A stretch of 41,471 bases of DNA from Rhodocyclaceae bacterium (GCA_020445945.1 JAGRFQ010000045.1:1-41471), one strand, 5' to 3'; counted from the stretch's first letter, positions 17,071-25,617 are shown. Program-made: numbers and translations. The notes: generated from the letters alone by a model not told the origin.

Positions 17071-17100
17071 CGAAAAGAAAAGCCGGCGCGATGCCGGCTT
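17071..17100 (-). terminator. Rho-independent terminator of the Mrp operon
   Basis: A perfect 8-bp stem AAGCCGGC (17080-17087) / GCCGGCTT (17093-17100) with a 5-base loop, followed on the minus strand by TTTTCTTTTCG. It lies 23 bases after the last Mrp gene. Confidence 0.85.
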
Positions 17101-17122
17101 GGGGGGCAGGACGACGCCACGC

Positions 17123-18808
17123 TCAGACGATGTAGTACAGGACCAGATACATCAGCAGCAGGATGGCCACCCACAGCACCATGCTGCCCGATGGCCAGGT
17201 GCGCGCGAGGACGCCGCTGGTGCCGTGGTGCCGGCGGATGCCGGTGAGCACGCTGCCCAGTCCGCGCAAGGTGGAACCCCCCGCTTCGGCCAGCTTGGCA
17301 CTGCCGGTGTGCACAGCGGCTTTGACCCAGCGCGGCCCGAGGCTGCGGTAGAGCCAGTCGATGTCGCGCAGCGAGCCGAGCAACTGGGTCAGCCGGTCGC
17401 GCATGAGGAAGAACACCACGGCGGTGGCCAGCAGCAATTGCAATTGGAAGACGACGTGCGAGCCGGTATAGGGCTGGTAGTCGATCGCGTAGGGCAGCAG
17501 GTCGTAGAGCAGTGGCGGGTAGCAGCCGACGGCGAGGCTCATCAGCGCGAGCAGGCGCATGCCCCAGCGCTGGCTGGCGGGGGCTTCGGTGGCGTCGAGG
17601 TCACGCGGCGCGCCGAAGAACACGAACACCACGATCTTGAGCCCGGCGGCGAGGAAGACGCCCGCGGCAATCACCATCATGCCCAGCCACACCCAGGTGA
17701 GGTGGGCGTCGGCGGCGGCCTGCAGCACCAGCGATTTGGTGATGAAGCCAGCGGTGAGCGGCGCGGACATGGCCAGCGCGCCGAAGATGGCGAAGCCGCA
17801 GGTGACCGGCATCTGCCGCGCCAGCCCGCCCAGCTCGGTGCAGTCGCGCTTGCCGGTCTGCACGATCACCGCGCCCATCGCCATCAGCAGCAGCGCCTTG
17901 TAGACGATGTGGGCGAAGGCGTGGGCGGCGACGCCGTTGAGTGCCATCTCGCTGCCGATGCCGATGCCGGCGACCATGAAGCCGACCTGGTTGATGATGG
18001 CGTAGGCCAGTACCCGCCGCGCGCCGTTCTCGACCAGCGCGTAGATCAGCCCGTAGCCGGCCATGAAGAGGCCAATGGGGATCAGGATCTCCGCGCCGGG
18101 GAAGCCGCGCATCAGCACATAGACCGCGGTCTTGGTGGTGAATGCGGAGAGGAACACCATGCCGCTCCACGAGGCACGCGGGTAGGCATCGGGCAGCCAC
18201 GAACCGAGCGGGAAGGCGCCGGCGTTGATCAGGAAGCCGGCGAGGATCAGCCACTGCGGCAGGCCGTCGAGCGCGATGGCCTCGAAGCGCAGGCTGCCGC
18301 CGCCGGCCAGATGCCCGGTGATGCCGGCCATCAACACCACGCCGCCAAACAGGTGCACCATCAGGTAGCGCATCGCCGCCGGGTAGGCCTCGCGCCCGCC
18401 GGCCCAGATGACCAGCGTGGAGCCGATGGCCATCAACTCCCAGAACACGAACAGGGTCAGCAGGTCGCCCGCCAGCACGGCGCCGACCGCCGCCCCGCCG
18501 TAAACGAAGGCGGCGGGCAGTTCGATGCGGCTCTGCTGGCGTATGGCGTAGATGCTGCCGACGAACAGCGCGAGCAGGAACACGGTGGCAAACAGCCGGC
18601 TGAGGCGGTCCACCCGCAGCGCGTCGAGCCTGAAATCGAGGAAGGCGACGCCGCCGTAGACCCCGTCGGCGATCCCCCACAGCAGCCCCAGCGCCAGCAC
18701 GGGCAGCGCCATCGACAGCACGGCGCGCGGCGTGCCGCGCACGAAGGCGAGCACGATGCCGCCCAGAATCAGCCACCCGCCGGGATGCTGGAACAGTTCA
18801 GCGGCCAT
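17123..18808 (-). CDS. Mrp antiporter MrpD/NuoLMN-like subunit (third copy)
   Basis: 561 residues with about 14 transmembrane helices of the NuoL/M/N proton-channel family. The TM5 glutamate is present ([14 protein letters not shown], Glu124). The TM7 lysine, found in the other two copies of this operon, is replaced by Asn195 ([20 protein letters not shown]). A TM8-type Lys is kept in [20 protein letters not shown]-terminal extension with a separate final helix ([19 protein letters not shown]) is present. It overlaps the upstream small gene by 11 bases and is the last gene before the terminator. It may occupy the MrpA N-terminal position in the assembled complex. The loss of the Lys suggests an altered proton or cation path, or a subfamily trait. 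Confidence 0.88.
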   Translation of the reverse strand: MAAELFQHPGGWLILGGIVLAFVRGTPRAVLSMALPVLALGLLWGIADGVYGGVAFLDFRLDALRVDRLSRLFATVFLLALFVGSIYAIRQQSRIELPAAFVYGGAAVGAVLAGDLLTLFVFWELMAIGSTLVIWAGGREAYPAAMRYLMVHLFGGVVLMAGITGHLAGGGSLRFEAIALDGLPQWLILAGFLINAGAFPLGSWLPDAYPRASWSGMVFLSAFTTKTAVYVLMRGFPGAEILIPIGLFMAGYGLIYALVENGARRVLAYAIINQVGFMVAGIGIGSEMALNGVAAHAFAHIVYKALLLMAMGAVIVQTGKRDCTELGGLARQMPVTCGFAIFGALAMSAPLTAGFITKSLVLQAAADAHLTWVWLGMMVIAAGVFLAAGLKIVVFVFFGAPRDLDATEAPASQRWGMRLLALMSLAVGCYPPLLYDLLPYAIDYQPYTGSHVVFQLQLLLATAVVFFLMRDRLTQLLGSLRDIDWLYRSLGPRWVKAAVHTGSAKLAEAGGSTLRGLGSVLTGIRRHHGTSGVLARTWPSGSMVLWVAILLLMYLVLYYIV

Positions 18809-19031
18809 CGTCGTCCTCCCGCGGGCCGAGGAGCGCCGCCAGCGCGCGCGCCACGGCGATCAGGCCCAGCGAGGCAAACATGGGGAACCAGGCATAAAAG
18901 CCGGGGACGGCTTCAATGCCGAAGTGCGGATGGGCGTCGACGAACAGGCCGATCACCAGACTCAGCAACAGGGCCGTCAGCAACATCCGCGACATGCGTT
19001 TTCCGGCAGGGAACAGTGCACCCGAACCCAT
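18798..19031 (-). CDS. Small two-helix membrane protein of the Mrp operon
   Basis: 77 residues with two hydrophobic helices (MLLTALLLSLVIGLFVDA and FPMFASLGLIAVARALAAL) and an acidic C-terminus. It starts in a TGATG overlap with the upstream NuoLMN-like gene and overlaps the downstream one by 11 bases, so it is surely translated as part of the complex. An internal start at MSRMLL is possible. I know no named Mrp subunit of this form; a small accessory or assembly subunit between the second and third channel proteins is the natural inference. Confidence 0.78.
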   Translation of the reverse strand: MGSGALFPAGKRMSRMLLTALLLSLVIGLFVDAHPHFGIEAVPGFYAWFPMFASLGLIAVARALAALLGPREDDDGR

Positions 19032-20524
19032 CAGAAACCTCCCGCGACGGCACGCGCCAGCCGCAGCACCGGCTCGTGATAGAGGAACAGGCCGACGGTG
19101 AGCGCGGCGGTCGTCGTCTGGGCGAACACCATGATCCGCGGTGCCTCGCCGTGCGGGCCGTGATGGGGGTCGTCGCTGTGGTGCTCATCGTGCGCATCGT
19201 CCGGCGGGGCGCGGAAGAAGGCGCGCCACACGATGGGCAGGAAATAGCCGGCGTTGAGCAGGGTACTGGTCACCAGCACCCCGACCGCCAGCCAGTGCTC
19301 CAGGCTCATCGCGGCGGACAGGACGTACCACTTGGAGACGAAACCGGCCGCCGGCGGCAGGCCGATCATCGACAGCGCGCCGATGGCGAAGGCGGTCATG
19401 GTCCACGGCATGCGCCGGCCGATGCCGTCGAGCTGGCTGACTTCGGTCTTGTGCGCGGCGGTGTAGATCGAGCCGGCGGCAAAGAACAGGGTGATCTTGC
19501 CGACCGCGTGGGCGGCGATGTGCATGGCCGCGCCGACGAGCGAGATCGGCGCCAGCAGCGTGGCGGCGAGGGTCACGTAGGAGAGCTGGCTGACCGTGGA
19601 ATAGGCCAGCCGGCGCTTGAGGTTGTCTGCCCGCAGCGCGACCACCGAGGCGGCCAGAATGGTGAAGCCGGCGATGATCGGCACCCAGTCGGCGCTGCCC
19701 AGATCGATCAGGTTCTGCGCGCCGAAAATGTAGACGATCACCTTGAGCACGCTGAACACCCCGGCCTTGACCACCGCCACCGCGTGCAGCAGCGCCGACA
19801 CCGGGGTGGGCGCGACCATCGCCGCCGGCAGCCAGCGATGGAAGGGCATCAGCGCCGCCTTGCCGATGCCGAACATGTACAGCGCCACCAGCGCCGCGGT
19901 GCCGGCCGCGCCGACCTGTCCGGCCAGGATGCCGCCGTGGCGGAAGTCGAGCGTGCCGGCCAGCACCCAGGTGGCGAGCACGCCGGTGAGCAGGAACAGG
20001 ATCGAGGTGCCCATCAGCACGCCGAGATAGACCCGCGCCGACTTCTTGGCATGTTCGGTGCCGTGATGCGTGACCAGCGGATAGGTGATCAGCGTCATCG
20101 CTTCGTAGAACAGGAACAGGGTCAGCATGTTGCCGGACAGCGCGATGCCCTGGGCGGCAAAGATGGCGCCGGCGAAACAGACGAAGAAGCGGGTCTGCTT
20201 CTGCTCCTTGTTGCCACGCATGTAGCCGACCGAATACAGCGAGCTGACGATCCACAGACCGGAGGCGATCAAGGCGAACAAGGCGCCGAGCGGTTCGACC
20301 GCCAGGCTGAGCGACATGCCCGGCAGCATTTCGACGAGGGTCAACGCGGGCCGCGCGCCGCCGAGCACGTCGCTCACCAGCCCGAGCACCTGCACAAACA
20401 GCACCACCGCGGTGGTGAAGGAGATGCCGTCTCGCAGGTTGGCCGAACGCCCCGAAAGCGAGACCAGCACCAGACCGACCAGCGGGGTGGCGAGAATGCC
20501 GCCCAGTTGCATCGCGGCGCTCAT
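19031..20524 (-). CDS. Mrp antiporter MrpD/NuoLMN-like subunit (second copy)
   Basis: 497 residues, about 14 helices. The channel residues are present: TM5 Glu141 (LTLFLFYEAMTLITYPL), TM7 Lys222 (FGIGKAALMPFHRWLPAAM) and the TM8-region Lys in HAVAVVKAGVFSVLKV. A His-rich loop (DEHHSDDPHHGPHG) precedes the last helix. The start at 20524 is set by an ATGA overlap with the previous gene and a GGAGGG Shine-Dalgarno 6 bases upstream. It should form one of the three proton/cation half-channels of the antiporter. Confidence 0.9.
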   Translation of the reverse strand: MSAAMQLGGILATPLVGLVLVSLSGRSANLRDGISFTTAVVLFVQVLGLVSDVLGGARPALTLVEMLPGMSLSLAVEPLGALFALIASGLWIVSSLYSVGYMRGNKEQKQTRFFVCFAGAIFAAQGIALSGNMLTLFLFYEAMTLITYPLVTHHGTEHAKKSARVYLGVLMGTSILFLLTGVLATWVLAGTLDFRHGGILAGQVGAAGTAALVALYMFGIGKAALMPFHRWLPAAMVAPTPVSALLHAVAVVKAGVFSVLKVIVYIFGAQNLIDLGSADWVPIIAGFTILAASVVALRADNLKRRLAYSTVSQLSYVTLAATLLAPISLVGAAMHIAAHAVGKITLFFAAGSIYTAAHKTEVSQLDGIGRRMPWTMTAFAIGALSMIGLPPAAGFVSKWYVLSAAMSLEHWLAVGVLVTSTLLNAGYFLPIVWRAFFRAPPDDAHDEHHSDDPHHGPHGEAPRIMVFAQTTTAALTVGLFLYHEPVLRLARAVAGGF

Positions 20525-22047
20525 TGCCAGCCCTCCAGCAGGGCCGTCGCGGCGCGCGTGGCGACCTCGCCGCTCCAGGTCGCATCGAGACCGAAATAGA
20601 CACACGCGCCAACCATCAGCAAGGCCGGCACGCGCATCGACAGCGGCGCCTCACCGACCGGCGGATGGTCGTCCGGCGGCGCCTGGAAGTAGGCCACTTC
20701 AACAAAGCGCCACACATAGATCACCGCCAGCAGCGAGCTCATCATCACCGCGCCGGCCAGCCACCACTGGCCTTCGGCCATCGCCGCGGTCACCAGATAC
20801 CACTTGCTGATGAAGCCGGCGGTGCCGGGGATGCCGATCAGGCTCAAGCCACCGATGACGAACGCGAACGCGGCAACCGGCATGGTGCGGCCGATGCCGG
20901 CGAGGCGATCGAGATTGGCCCCGCCACAGCGCAACACGATGCCGCCGAGCACCAGGAACAGGGCGCCCTTGGTGAGCGCGTGGTTGAACAGGTGGGCGAT
21001 GGCGGCGGTCAGTCCGCCCACCGTACCGAGGCTGATCCCGAGCGTGATGTAGCCGATCTGCGAGACGCTGGAATAGGCCAGCAGGCGCTTGACGTCGCGC
21101 TGGAAAATCGCGACCACGGCGGGAATGAACATCGCCGCGAGCGACAGGGCGAGCAGGATCATGCCGGTGTTGTGCGCATCGAACACCGTCACCGCGCCGA
21201 ACACGGTGAAGTAGTAGCGCATCAGCACGTAGATCGACACCTTGGTGGCGGTGGCCGCAAGGAAGGCCGACACCGCCGACGGGGAATACGCGTAGGCGTT
21301 GGGCAGCCACAGGTGCAGCGGGAACAGCGCAATCTTGAGCGACACACCGACGGTAATGAAGGCCAGCGCCGCCAGCGTGGCGCGCACGTCGCCAACGCCG
21401 GAGAGGCGCTGCGCCATGTCGGCCAGGTTGAGGGTGCCGGTCTGCAGGTACAGGATGCCGATGCCGATCACGTAGAGCGTGGCGCCCACCGTCCCCATCA
21501 ACAGATACTGGTACGAGGCCACCAGCGCGCGGCGGTCGCGCCCCATGGCGATGAGCACGTAGGTGGCGAGCGAGGAGATTTCGAGAAACACGAAGACGTT
21601 GAACGCGTCGCCGGTGAGCAGGATGCCGAGCAAGCCGCACAGGCACAGCATCAGCATGGCGTAGAACAGGTAGTGTTCTTCCTGGCGTACCTCGGCGGCA
21701 ATGCCGATCCGGCAATAGGGCAGCACGAACACGCCCACCAGCGCCACGATGAAGGCCACGAACGCGTTCACCGCATCGACCCGCAGCTCGATCCCGAGCG
21801 GCGCCTCCCAGTTGCCGATGGCGTAGGCGATGACACCGTCGCTGGCGAGGACCTGCTGGAGCAGCAGCGCGGCGATGCCGAACGCCGCCACGCTGGCAAT
21901 CATCGCCACCAGCCAGCTCAGGAACGAGCGCCGCAGCAGCACGATCAACGGTGCCGACAACAAAGGCACGATGACGAGAAGAATGGGGAGATGTTGGGTC
22001 AGCAAGGTATCAGGCGCGATCGTTGGCTGAAGATTCGTCATCGACAT
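20521..22047 (-). CDS. mrpD: Mrp Na+/H+ antiporter subunit D
   Basis: 508 residues with the NuoLMN fold. TM5 Glu156 (VFVFLEISSLATYVL), TM7 Lys238 (GVSLKIALFPLHLWLPNAY) and the following ATATKVSIYVLMRYYF are all in place, so the full proton channel is predicted. It overlaps mrpC by 38 bases (the ATG at 22041 would shorten this to 32), the longest overlap in the operon. Its position immediately after C and its motifs identify it as the canonical MrpD. The other two NuoLMN-like genes are downstream. Confidence 0.92.
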   Translation of the reverse strand: MSMTNLQPTIAPDTLLTQHLPILLVIVPLLSAPLIVLLRRSFLSWLVAMIASVAAFGIAALLLQQVLASDGVIAYAIGNWEAPLGIELRVDAVNAFVAFIVALVGVFVLPYCRIGIAAEVRQEEHYLFYAMLMLCLCGLLGILLTGDAFNVFVFLEISSLATYVLIAMGRDRRALVASYQYLLMGTVGATLYVIGIGILYLQTGTLNLADMAQRLSGVGDVRATLAALAFITVGVSLKIALFPLHLWLPNAYAYSPSAVSAFLAATATKVSIYVLMRYYFTVFGAVTVFDAHNTGMILLALSLAAMFIPAVVAIFQRDVKRLLAYSSVSQIGYITLGISLGTVGGLTAAIAHLFNHALTKGALFLVLGGIVLRCGGANLDRLAGIGRTMPVAAFAFVIGGLSLIGIPGTAGFISKWYLVTAAMAEGQWWLAGAVMMSSLLAVIYVWRFVEVAYFQAPPDDHPPVGEAPLSMRVPALLMVGACVYFGLDATWSGEVATRAATALLEGWQ

Positions 22048-22387
22048 CGCGCTGGAGGATTTCCTCCTCCTCGATGCTTCCGTAGGCTTCCTTGATCCGC
22101 ACCACCAGCGCGAGGCCGAGCGCGAGCGTGGCCACGCCGACCACGATGGCGGTCAGGATCAGCACGTGCGGCAAGGGATTCGAATACACCTGGACGCCCT
22201 CTGCAACGATGGGCGCAGCGCCCCCGATGAGTTTGCCCGGTGCAATGTAGAGCAGGTAGACCGCGGTCTGGAACAAGCCCAGGCCGACCAGTTTCTTGAT
22301 CAGGTTGCTGCGCGCGATGACCACGAACAGCCCGACCATCAGCAACAGGATGGTCACAAAATACGTGTAATGCCCGGCCAGCGTCAT
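22010..22387 (-). CDS. mrpC: Mrp Na+/H+ antiporter subunit C
   Basis: 125 residues, NuoK-like, with three helices (TYFVTILLLMVGLFVVIA, KKLVGLGLFQTAVYLLYIA, NPLPHVLILTAIVVGVATLALGLALVV). The PLPHVLILTAIVVGVA block is diagnostic for MnhC/MrpC. The ATG at 22387 sits in a TGATG overlap with mrpB. The C-terminus is unusually acidic (EEEEILQRDVDDE) and is encoded across the start of mrpD. Confidence 0.93.
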   Translation of the reverse strand: MTLAGHYTYFVTILLLMVGLFVVIARSNLIKKLVGLGLFQTAVYLLYIAPGKLIGGAAPIVAEGVQVYSNPLPHVLILTAIVVGVATLALGLALVVRIKEAYGSIEEEEILQRDVDDESSANDRA

Positions 22388-22824
22388 CAAGACGACTCCT
22401 CCTCGGCATCGCGACGGCGCGCCGCGAACACGTAGAAGATCTTGAGCATCACCGCCGACACGGTCACCGCAACGCCCACTTCGACCCAGAAAATACCGCG
22501 GTGCTGACCATGCACGGTGTCATGGGCGAGGACGAAGTAATCGAGGAAATTGCCGCCCAGCAGCATGCCGACGACGCCGACGCCGGCGTAAATCAGCACC
22601 CCCAGCGCAATCATCGCCTCGATCACGCCATCGGGCACCACCTTGCGGGCGCTCGGCAGGCCGTAGATCACGGCATAGAAAATGACCGCAGCGGCGATGA
22701 TGACGCCGGCCTGAAAGCCGCCACCGGGGCCGAAGTCACCGTGAAACTGCACGTAGGAGGCGAACATCAACGCAAACGGGATGAGCAGCTTCGCCAGTAC
22801 GCGAAGGACGATATCGAGCCTCAT
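22387..22824 (-). CDS. mrpB: Mrp Na+/H+ antiporter subunit B (MnhB domain)
   Basis: 145 residues with four helices. The MnhB signature HGDFGPGGGFQAGVIIAAAVIFYAV is intact, preceded by LLIPFALMFASYVQ. It starts in an ATGA overlap with the MbhDE-type gene and ends in a TGATG overlap with mrpC. It is a structural membrane subunit of the antiporter next to the C/D subunits. Confidence 0.94.
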   Translation of the reverse strand: MRLDIVLRVLAKLLIPFALMFASYVQFHGDFGPGGGFQAGVIIAAAVIFYAVIYGLPSARKVVPDGVIEAMIALGVLIYAGVGVVGMLLGGNFLDYFVLAHDTVHGQHRGIFWVEVGVAVTVSAVMLKIFYVFAARRRDAEEESS

Positions 22825-23384
22825 TGGCCGGCACGCCTGTCAGTGTCGTCGCGCCGGACGCGCGGCTTGCGCCGCCGCAGCAGCGCAATCACGCCGATGC
22901 CGGCGGTAAACACCACCGTGGTTTCGCCCAGCGTGTCGTAGCCGCGGTAGCTGGCCAGCACCGCGGTGACCACGTTGGGCACCCCGGTCTTGACCGGCGC
23001 TTCGGTCAGATAGCGCGGCGCCACGTGCTGGTGAATCGGCGCCTGCGGATCGGAAAACGCGGGCAGGCCGAGCGTGCCGTACACCAGCATGCCGCCGGTG
23101 ACGATGACCACAAACAACGGCAGCCAGGGTTTGTGGATCGGGCCCGACTCGGTGCTGCCGGTGAGGTAGATCGCGCCGAGCAGCAGCACCGTGGAGATGC
23201 CGGCGCCGACGGCGGCCTCGGTCATCGCCACGTCCACCGCGTCGAGCACCACCAGCAGGGTGGCCATCAGGAAACTGTAGATCCCGCCGAGCAAGACCAC
23301 GCCGAACAGGTTGCGCTGGCGCGCAATACCGATGGCGGCCGCGCCCATCAGGGTCAGCAACACGATGGCGGACAGTGCGATCAG
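22821..23384 (-). CDS. MbhD/MbhE-type subunit (DUF4040), equivalent to the C-terminal part of MrpA; non-ATG start
   Basis: 187 residues from the preferred start. The first ~80 residues (AIGIARQRNLFGVVLLGGIY, VDVAMTEAAVGAGISTVLLL) are the MbhD/DUF4040 domain. The rest (LPLFVVIVTGGMLVYGTLGL, NVVTAVLASYRGYDTLGET, TAGIGVIALLRRR) matches the MbhE-like end of MrpA. MrpA is thus split here, with no ~800-residue MrpA in the operon. No ATG, GTG or TTG opens the first helix. An AAGGAG box (23400-23395) is followed by ATC at 7 bases and CTG (23384) at 10 bases, the latter overlapping the mrpG stop as CTGA, like the ATGA overlaps elsewhere. GTG 23363 would cut into helix 1. Confidence 0.82.
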   Translation of the reverse strand: MIALSAIVLLTLMGAAAIGIARQRNLFGVVLLGGIYSFLMATLLVVLDAVDVAMTEAAVGAGISTVLLLGAIYLTGSTESGPIHKPWLPLFVVIVTGGMLVYGTLGLPAFSDPQAPIHQHVAPRYLTEAPVKTGVPNVVTAVLASYRGYDTLGETTVVFTAGIGVIALLRRRKPRVRRDDTDRRAGQ

Positions 23385-23701
23385 GATGATGACTCTCCTT
23401 CGTCGGCCAGCACCGGTTTGGCACCGCGCGAGAGCGCGGCGTTGGCCAGCGAATGCGATGCGGTGGGCGAGGTAAAGAAGATCAGCGCGCCCAGGATCAA
23501 CAGCTTGACGCTGGCCAGGGTAAAGCCCGACTGCAGCATCAGCCCGCCGATGATGAGCCCGGCGCCCAGCGTGTCGATCACGCTGGCCGCATGCATGCGG
23601 GTAAAGAAATCGGGCATGCGCAACATGCCGGTGGCGCCGATCACGCAGAACACGCCACCCAGCGAGACCAGCACCCAGGTCAGGATGTCGAGGACGATCA
23701 T
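23381..23701 (-). CDS. mrpG: Mrp Na+/H+ antiporter subunit G
   Basis: 106 residues, three helices. The MnhG/PhaG core GVFCVIGATGMLRMPDFFTRMHAAS is followed by DTLGAGLIIGGLMLQ and LLILGALIFFTSPTASHSLA. It starts in an ATGA overlap with mrpF. It is a small membrane subunit required for complex stability in characterised Mrp systems. Its stop shares bases with the unusual start of the next gene, whose ribosome-binding site AAGGAG lies inside this coding sequence. Confidence 0.94.
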   Translation of the reverse strand: MIVLDILTWVLVSLGGVFCVIGATGMLRMPDFFTRMHAASVIDTLGAGLIIGGLMLQSGFTLASVKLLILGALIFFTSPTASHSLANAALSRGAKPVLADEGESSS

Positions 23702-23985
23702 GCGCGGTCGGCCTCCGAACCGCCCGGCTCGCCGAGGTCGCCGTAGCGGAAGAATTTCTGCAGGGCGATGGTGCCGATGATGTTGAGCAGGCCATAGACC
23801 AGCGCCAGATCGACAAACTCGGGGCGCCCGGAAACAAACTGGAAGATTGCCAGCAGCAGCATGCTCGCCGTACCGACCGCGTTGCCGGCCAGCGCGCGGT
23901 CGAACACGGTGGGGCCGCGAAAGGCACGAATCAGCGCCATCACCAGCGTCACCAGCAGGGCGAGCACCACGGCCGCATACATCAT
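23698..23985 (-). CDS. mrpF: Mrp Na+/H+ antiporter subunit F
   Basis: 95 residues, three helices. FRGPTVFDRALAGNAVG is the MnhF/MrpF signature (RGPT..DR....N), followed by PEFVDLALVYGLLNIIGTIA. The ATG at 23985 overlaps the mrpE stop (ATGA), and the end overlaps mrpG in the same way. Confidence 0.94.
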   Translation of the reverse strand: MMYAAVVLALLVTLVMALIRAFRGPTVFDRALAGNAVGTASMLLLAIFQFVSGRPEFVDLALVYGLLNIIGTIALQKFFRYGDLGEPGGSEADRA

Positions 23986-24464
23986 GAGGCGCCCTCGAAA
24001 CGGGTAACCCGGCGATCCATGTCGCCTTCGACCACCGCCTCGGCACCCTCGCGGGTGAGCGCATGGACGAGGATCTCGTCGCCTTCGACCACGACCGAAA
24101 TGGTGCCCGGCGTGAGGGTAATGGAATTGGCGTAGACCACCTGGCCGACCGGCGTTTTCTGCGAGGTCTTGACCCGCACCATGGTCGGGCTGATCGGCAT
24201 CCGCGGGTTGACGATGATCTTGCTCACATCCCACGCCGCCTTGACGATCTCGACCACCAGCCACGGCAGATAGGTGAGCGCGCTGCGCCCCAGATGCAGG
24301 GGGTGGCCCTCCTGGTCGATCACGTCCATGCGATGCGCGAACCACACGATGGCAACCGCCGACACCAGCCCCATGGTCAACAGAAAGGGGGTAAAGATGC
24401 CGGACAGCACAAGCCAAAAGACAAAGAGCGACGCAACGACGCTCAAGGACTGAGTAGCGCGCAT
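23982..24464 (-). CDS. mrpE: Mrp Na+/H+ antiporter subunit E
   Basis: 160 residues: two N-terminal helices (LFVFWLVLSGIFTPFLLTMG, LVSAVAIVWFAHRM), the YLPWLVVEIVKAAWDVSKII segment and a C-terminal soluble domain with YANSITLTPGTISVVVEGDE, all diagnostic of MnhE/MrpE. It is the first gene of the ten-gene operon. A GGGGAG box lies 14 bases before the ATG, rather distant, with an A/T-rich stretch between. A sigma70-like promoter and a palindrome lie in the leader. Confidence 0.94.
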   Translation of the reverse strand: MRATQSLSVVASLFVFWLVLSGIFTPFLLTMGLVSAVAIVWFAHRMDVIDQEGHPLHLGRSALTYLPWLVVEIVKAAWDVSKIIVNPRMPISPTMVRVKTSQKTPVGQVVYANSITLTPGTISVVVEGDEILVHALTREGAEAVVEGDMDRRVTRFEGAS

Positions 24465-24510
24465 GGTTATTTTTTTATCTCCCCGCCGCTACAGCACGCT
24501 CGCTGCGCGC

Positions 24511-24524
24511 GGGAACCAGTTCCC
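24511..24524. promoter_or_regulatory. Palindrome in the Mrp operon leader
   Basis: GGGAAC-CA-GTTCCC, a perfect 6-bp-arm palindrome about +7 to +20 from the predicted transcription start of mrpE. It could be an operator or an RNA hairpin. Confidence 0.35.
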
Positions 24525-24537
24525 TCCGAGAGGCCTC

Positions 24538-24566
24538 ACTATAGCGACGTGTCGGCGGACAAACAA
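24538..24566 (-). promoter_or_regulatory. Putative sigma70 promoter of the Mrp operon
   Basis: On the minus strand, TTGTTT (24566-24561) and TATAGT (24543-24538) are separated by exactly 17 bases, giving a leader of ~65 bases to the mrpE ATG. Confidence 0.55.
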
Positions 24567-24615
24567 CCGCCGGAAACCAATTTGTTGGCGCCGCGCACCG
24601 GCGAAGAAACCATTC

Positions 24616-25566
24616 TCATTCCATTACATTTCGCGGCGCGCCCGCGAGGAATGCGTCGATGTTGTCGGCCACCTGATCCGCCAGCGCCTGCATCGCCCGG
24701 CGCGACGCCCAGGCCACGTGCGGCGTAATCAGCAGGTTCGGAATATCGCCAGCCAGCAGGGGGTTGTCGGCCGACGGCGGCTCGGACGACAACACGTCCA
24801 GCGCGGCGCCGGCCAGCGTCCCGGCGCGCAAGGCATCGGCCAGCGCCGCCTCGTCGACCAGACCGCCGCGCGCGGTGTTCACCAGCAGCGCCGAGCGGCG
24901 CATCGCCGACAAGGTGTCGCGATTGATCAGGTGCCGCGTGGCGTCGTTCAGCGGGCAGTGCAGCGACACCACGTCAGCCTCGGCCAGCACCTGCGCCAGG
25001 GGCACCCGCCCCGGTCGAGCCCCGGCGGCGCCGCGCCGCTCGGCGAACAGCACGCGCATGCCGAAGGCCTCGGCCAGCCGCGCCACGCCCTGCCCAAGAC
25101 TGCCACTGCCAACCACGCCCAGCGTGCGCCCTGCCAGATCGACGATGGGGTAGTCGATGAAACAGAAATTGCGCGACTGTTGCCAGCGCCCGGCGCGCAC
25201 ATCGCGGTGGTAGTCGAGAATGCGCCGCGACAAGGCCAGCATCAACGCCATCACGTGCTCGGGCACGGTGGTCGCCGCATAGCCGCGCACGTTGCTGACC
25301 ACGATCCCGCGCGCCCGGCACGCCGCCAGATCAACGTTGTCGGTGCCGGTTGCGCTCACCGCGATCATGCGCAGCTCGGGCAGGTGACGGAGCGTGTCGG
25401 CGCGGATGGCCAGCTTGTTGACCACCGCAACATGCGCCCCGGACAGGCGCTCGAGCACCTGCTCGGGCTCGGTAACGCCATGCGCGACCCACACGTGAGG
25501 AGCCGCCGGGCGACGAAACGACGCGTCAACCGACTCCGCTTCGAGCACAACGATGCGCGTTTCCAT
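24616..25566 (-). CDS. D-isomer 2-hydroxyacid dehydrogenase (hydroxypyruvate/glyoxylate reductase-like)
   Basis: 316 residues from ATG 25566, with GGAG seven bases upstream. The substrate-binding half has VSATGTDNVDL and SNVRGYAATTVPEHVMAL. The NAD-binding half has TLGVVGSGSLGQGVA (dinucleotide loop, ~150-160), and the catalytic set is Arg233 (NTARGGLVDE), Glu262 (SSEPP) and His283 (TPHVAW). This set and the VPEHVMALMLALSRRI helix are closest to glycerate/hydroxypyruvate reductases, which interconvert D-glycerate and hydroxypyruvate. The exact 2-oxoacid cannot be fixed. A divergent IclR regulator 109 bases away probably controls it. Confidence 0.88.
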   Translation of the reverse strand: METRIVVLEAESVDASFRRPAAPHVWVAHGVTEPEQVLERLSGAHVAVVNKLAIRADTLRHLPELRMIAVSATGTDNVDLAACRARGIVVSNVRGYAATTVPEHVMALMLALSRRILDYHRDVRAGRWQQSRNFCFIDYPIVDLAGRTLGVVGSGSLGQGVARLAEAFGMRVLFAERRGAAGARPGRVPLAQVLAEADVVSLHCPLNDATRHLINRDTLSAMRRSALLVNTARGGLVDEAALADALRAGTLAGAALDVLSSEPPSADNPLLAGDIPNLLITPHVAWASRRAMQALADQVADNIDAFLAGAPRNVME

Positions 25567-25617
25567 GCGTTTTCTCCGCTCTGGCCGCCACGCCCCCGGC
25601 GCTCTTTGCGGCACGTG

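Noticed and set aside
16703..20599. A 1298-codon open frame on the plus strand across the Mrp operon
   Set aside because: It is antisense to clearly real membrane-protein genes. Its His/Arg/Gly/Asp-rich translation without domain character is typical of the reverse frame of GC-rich genes.
22041..22067. GGAGG-AAAT-CCTCC hairpin before mrpD as a translational switch
   Set aside because: Its GGAGG half is about 15 bases from the start codon, too far to be the Shine-Dalgarno that the hairpin would hide.
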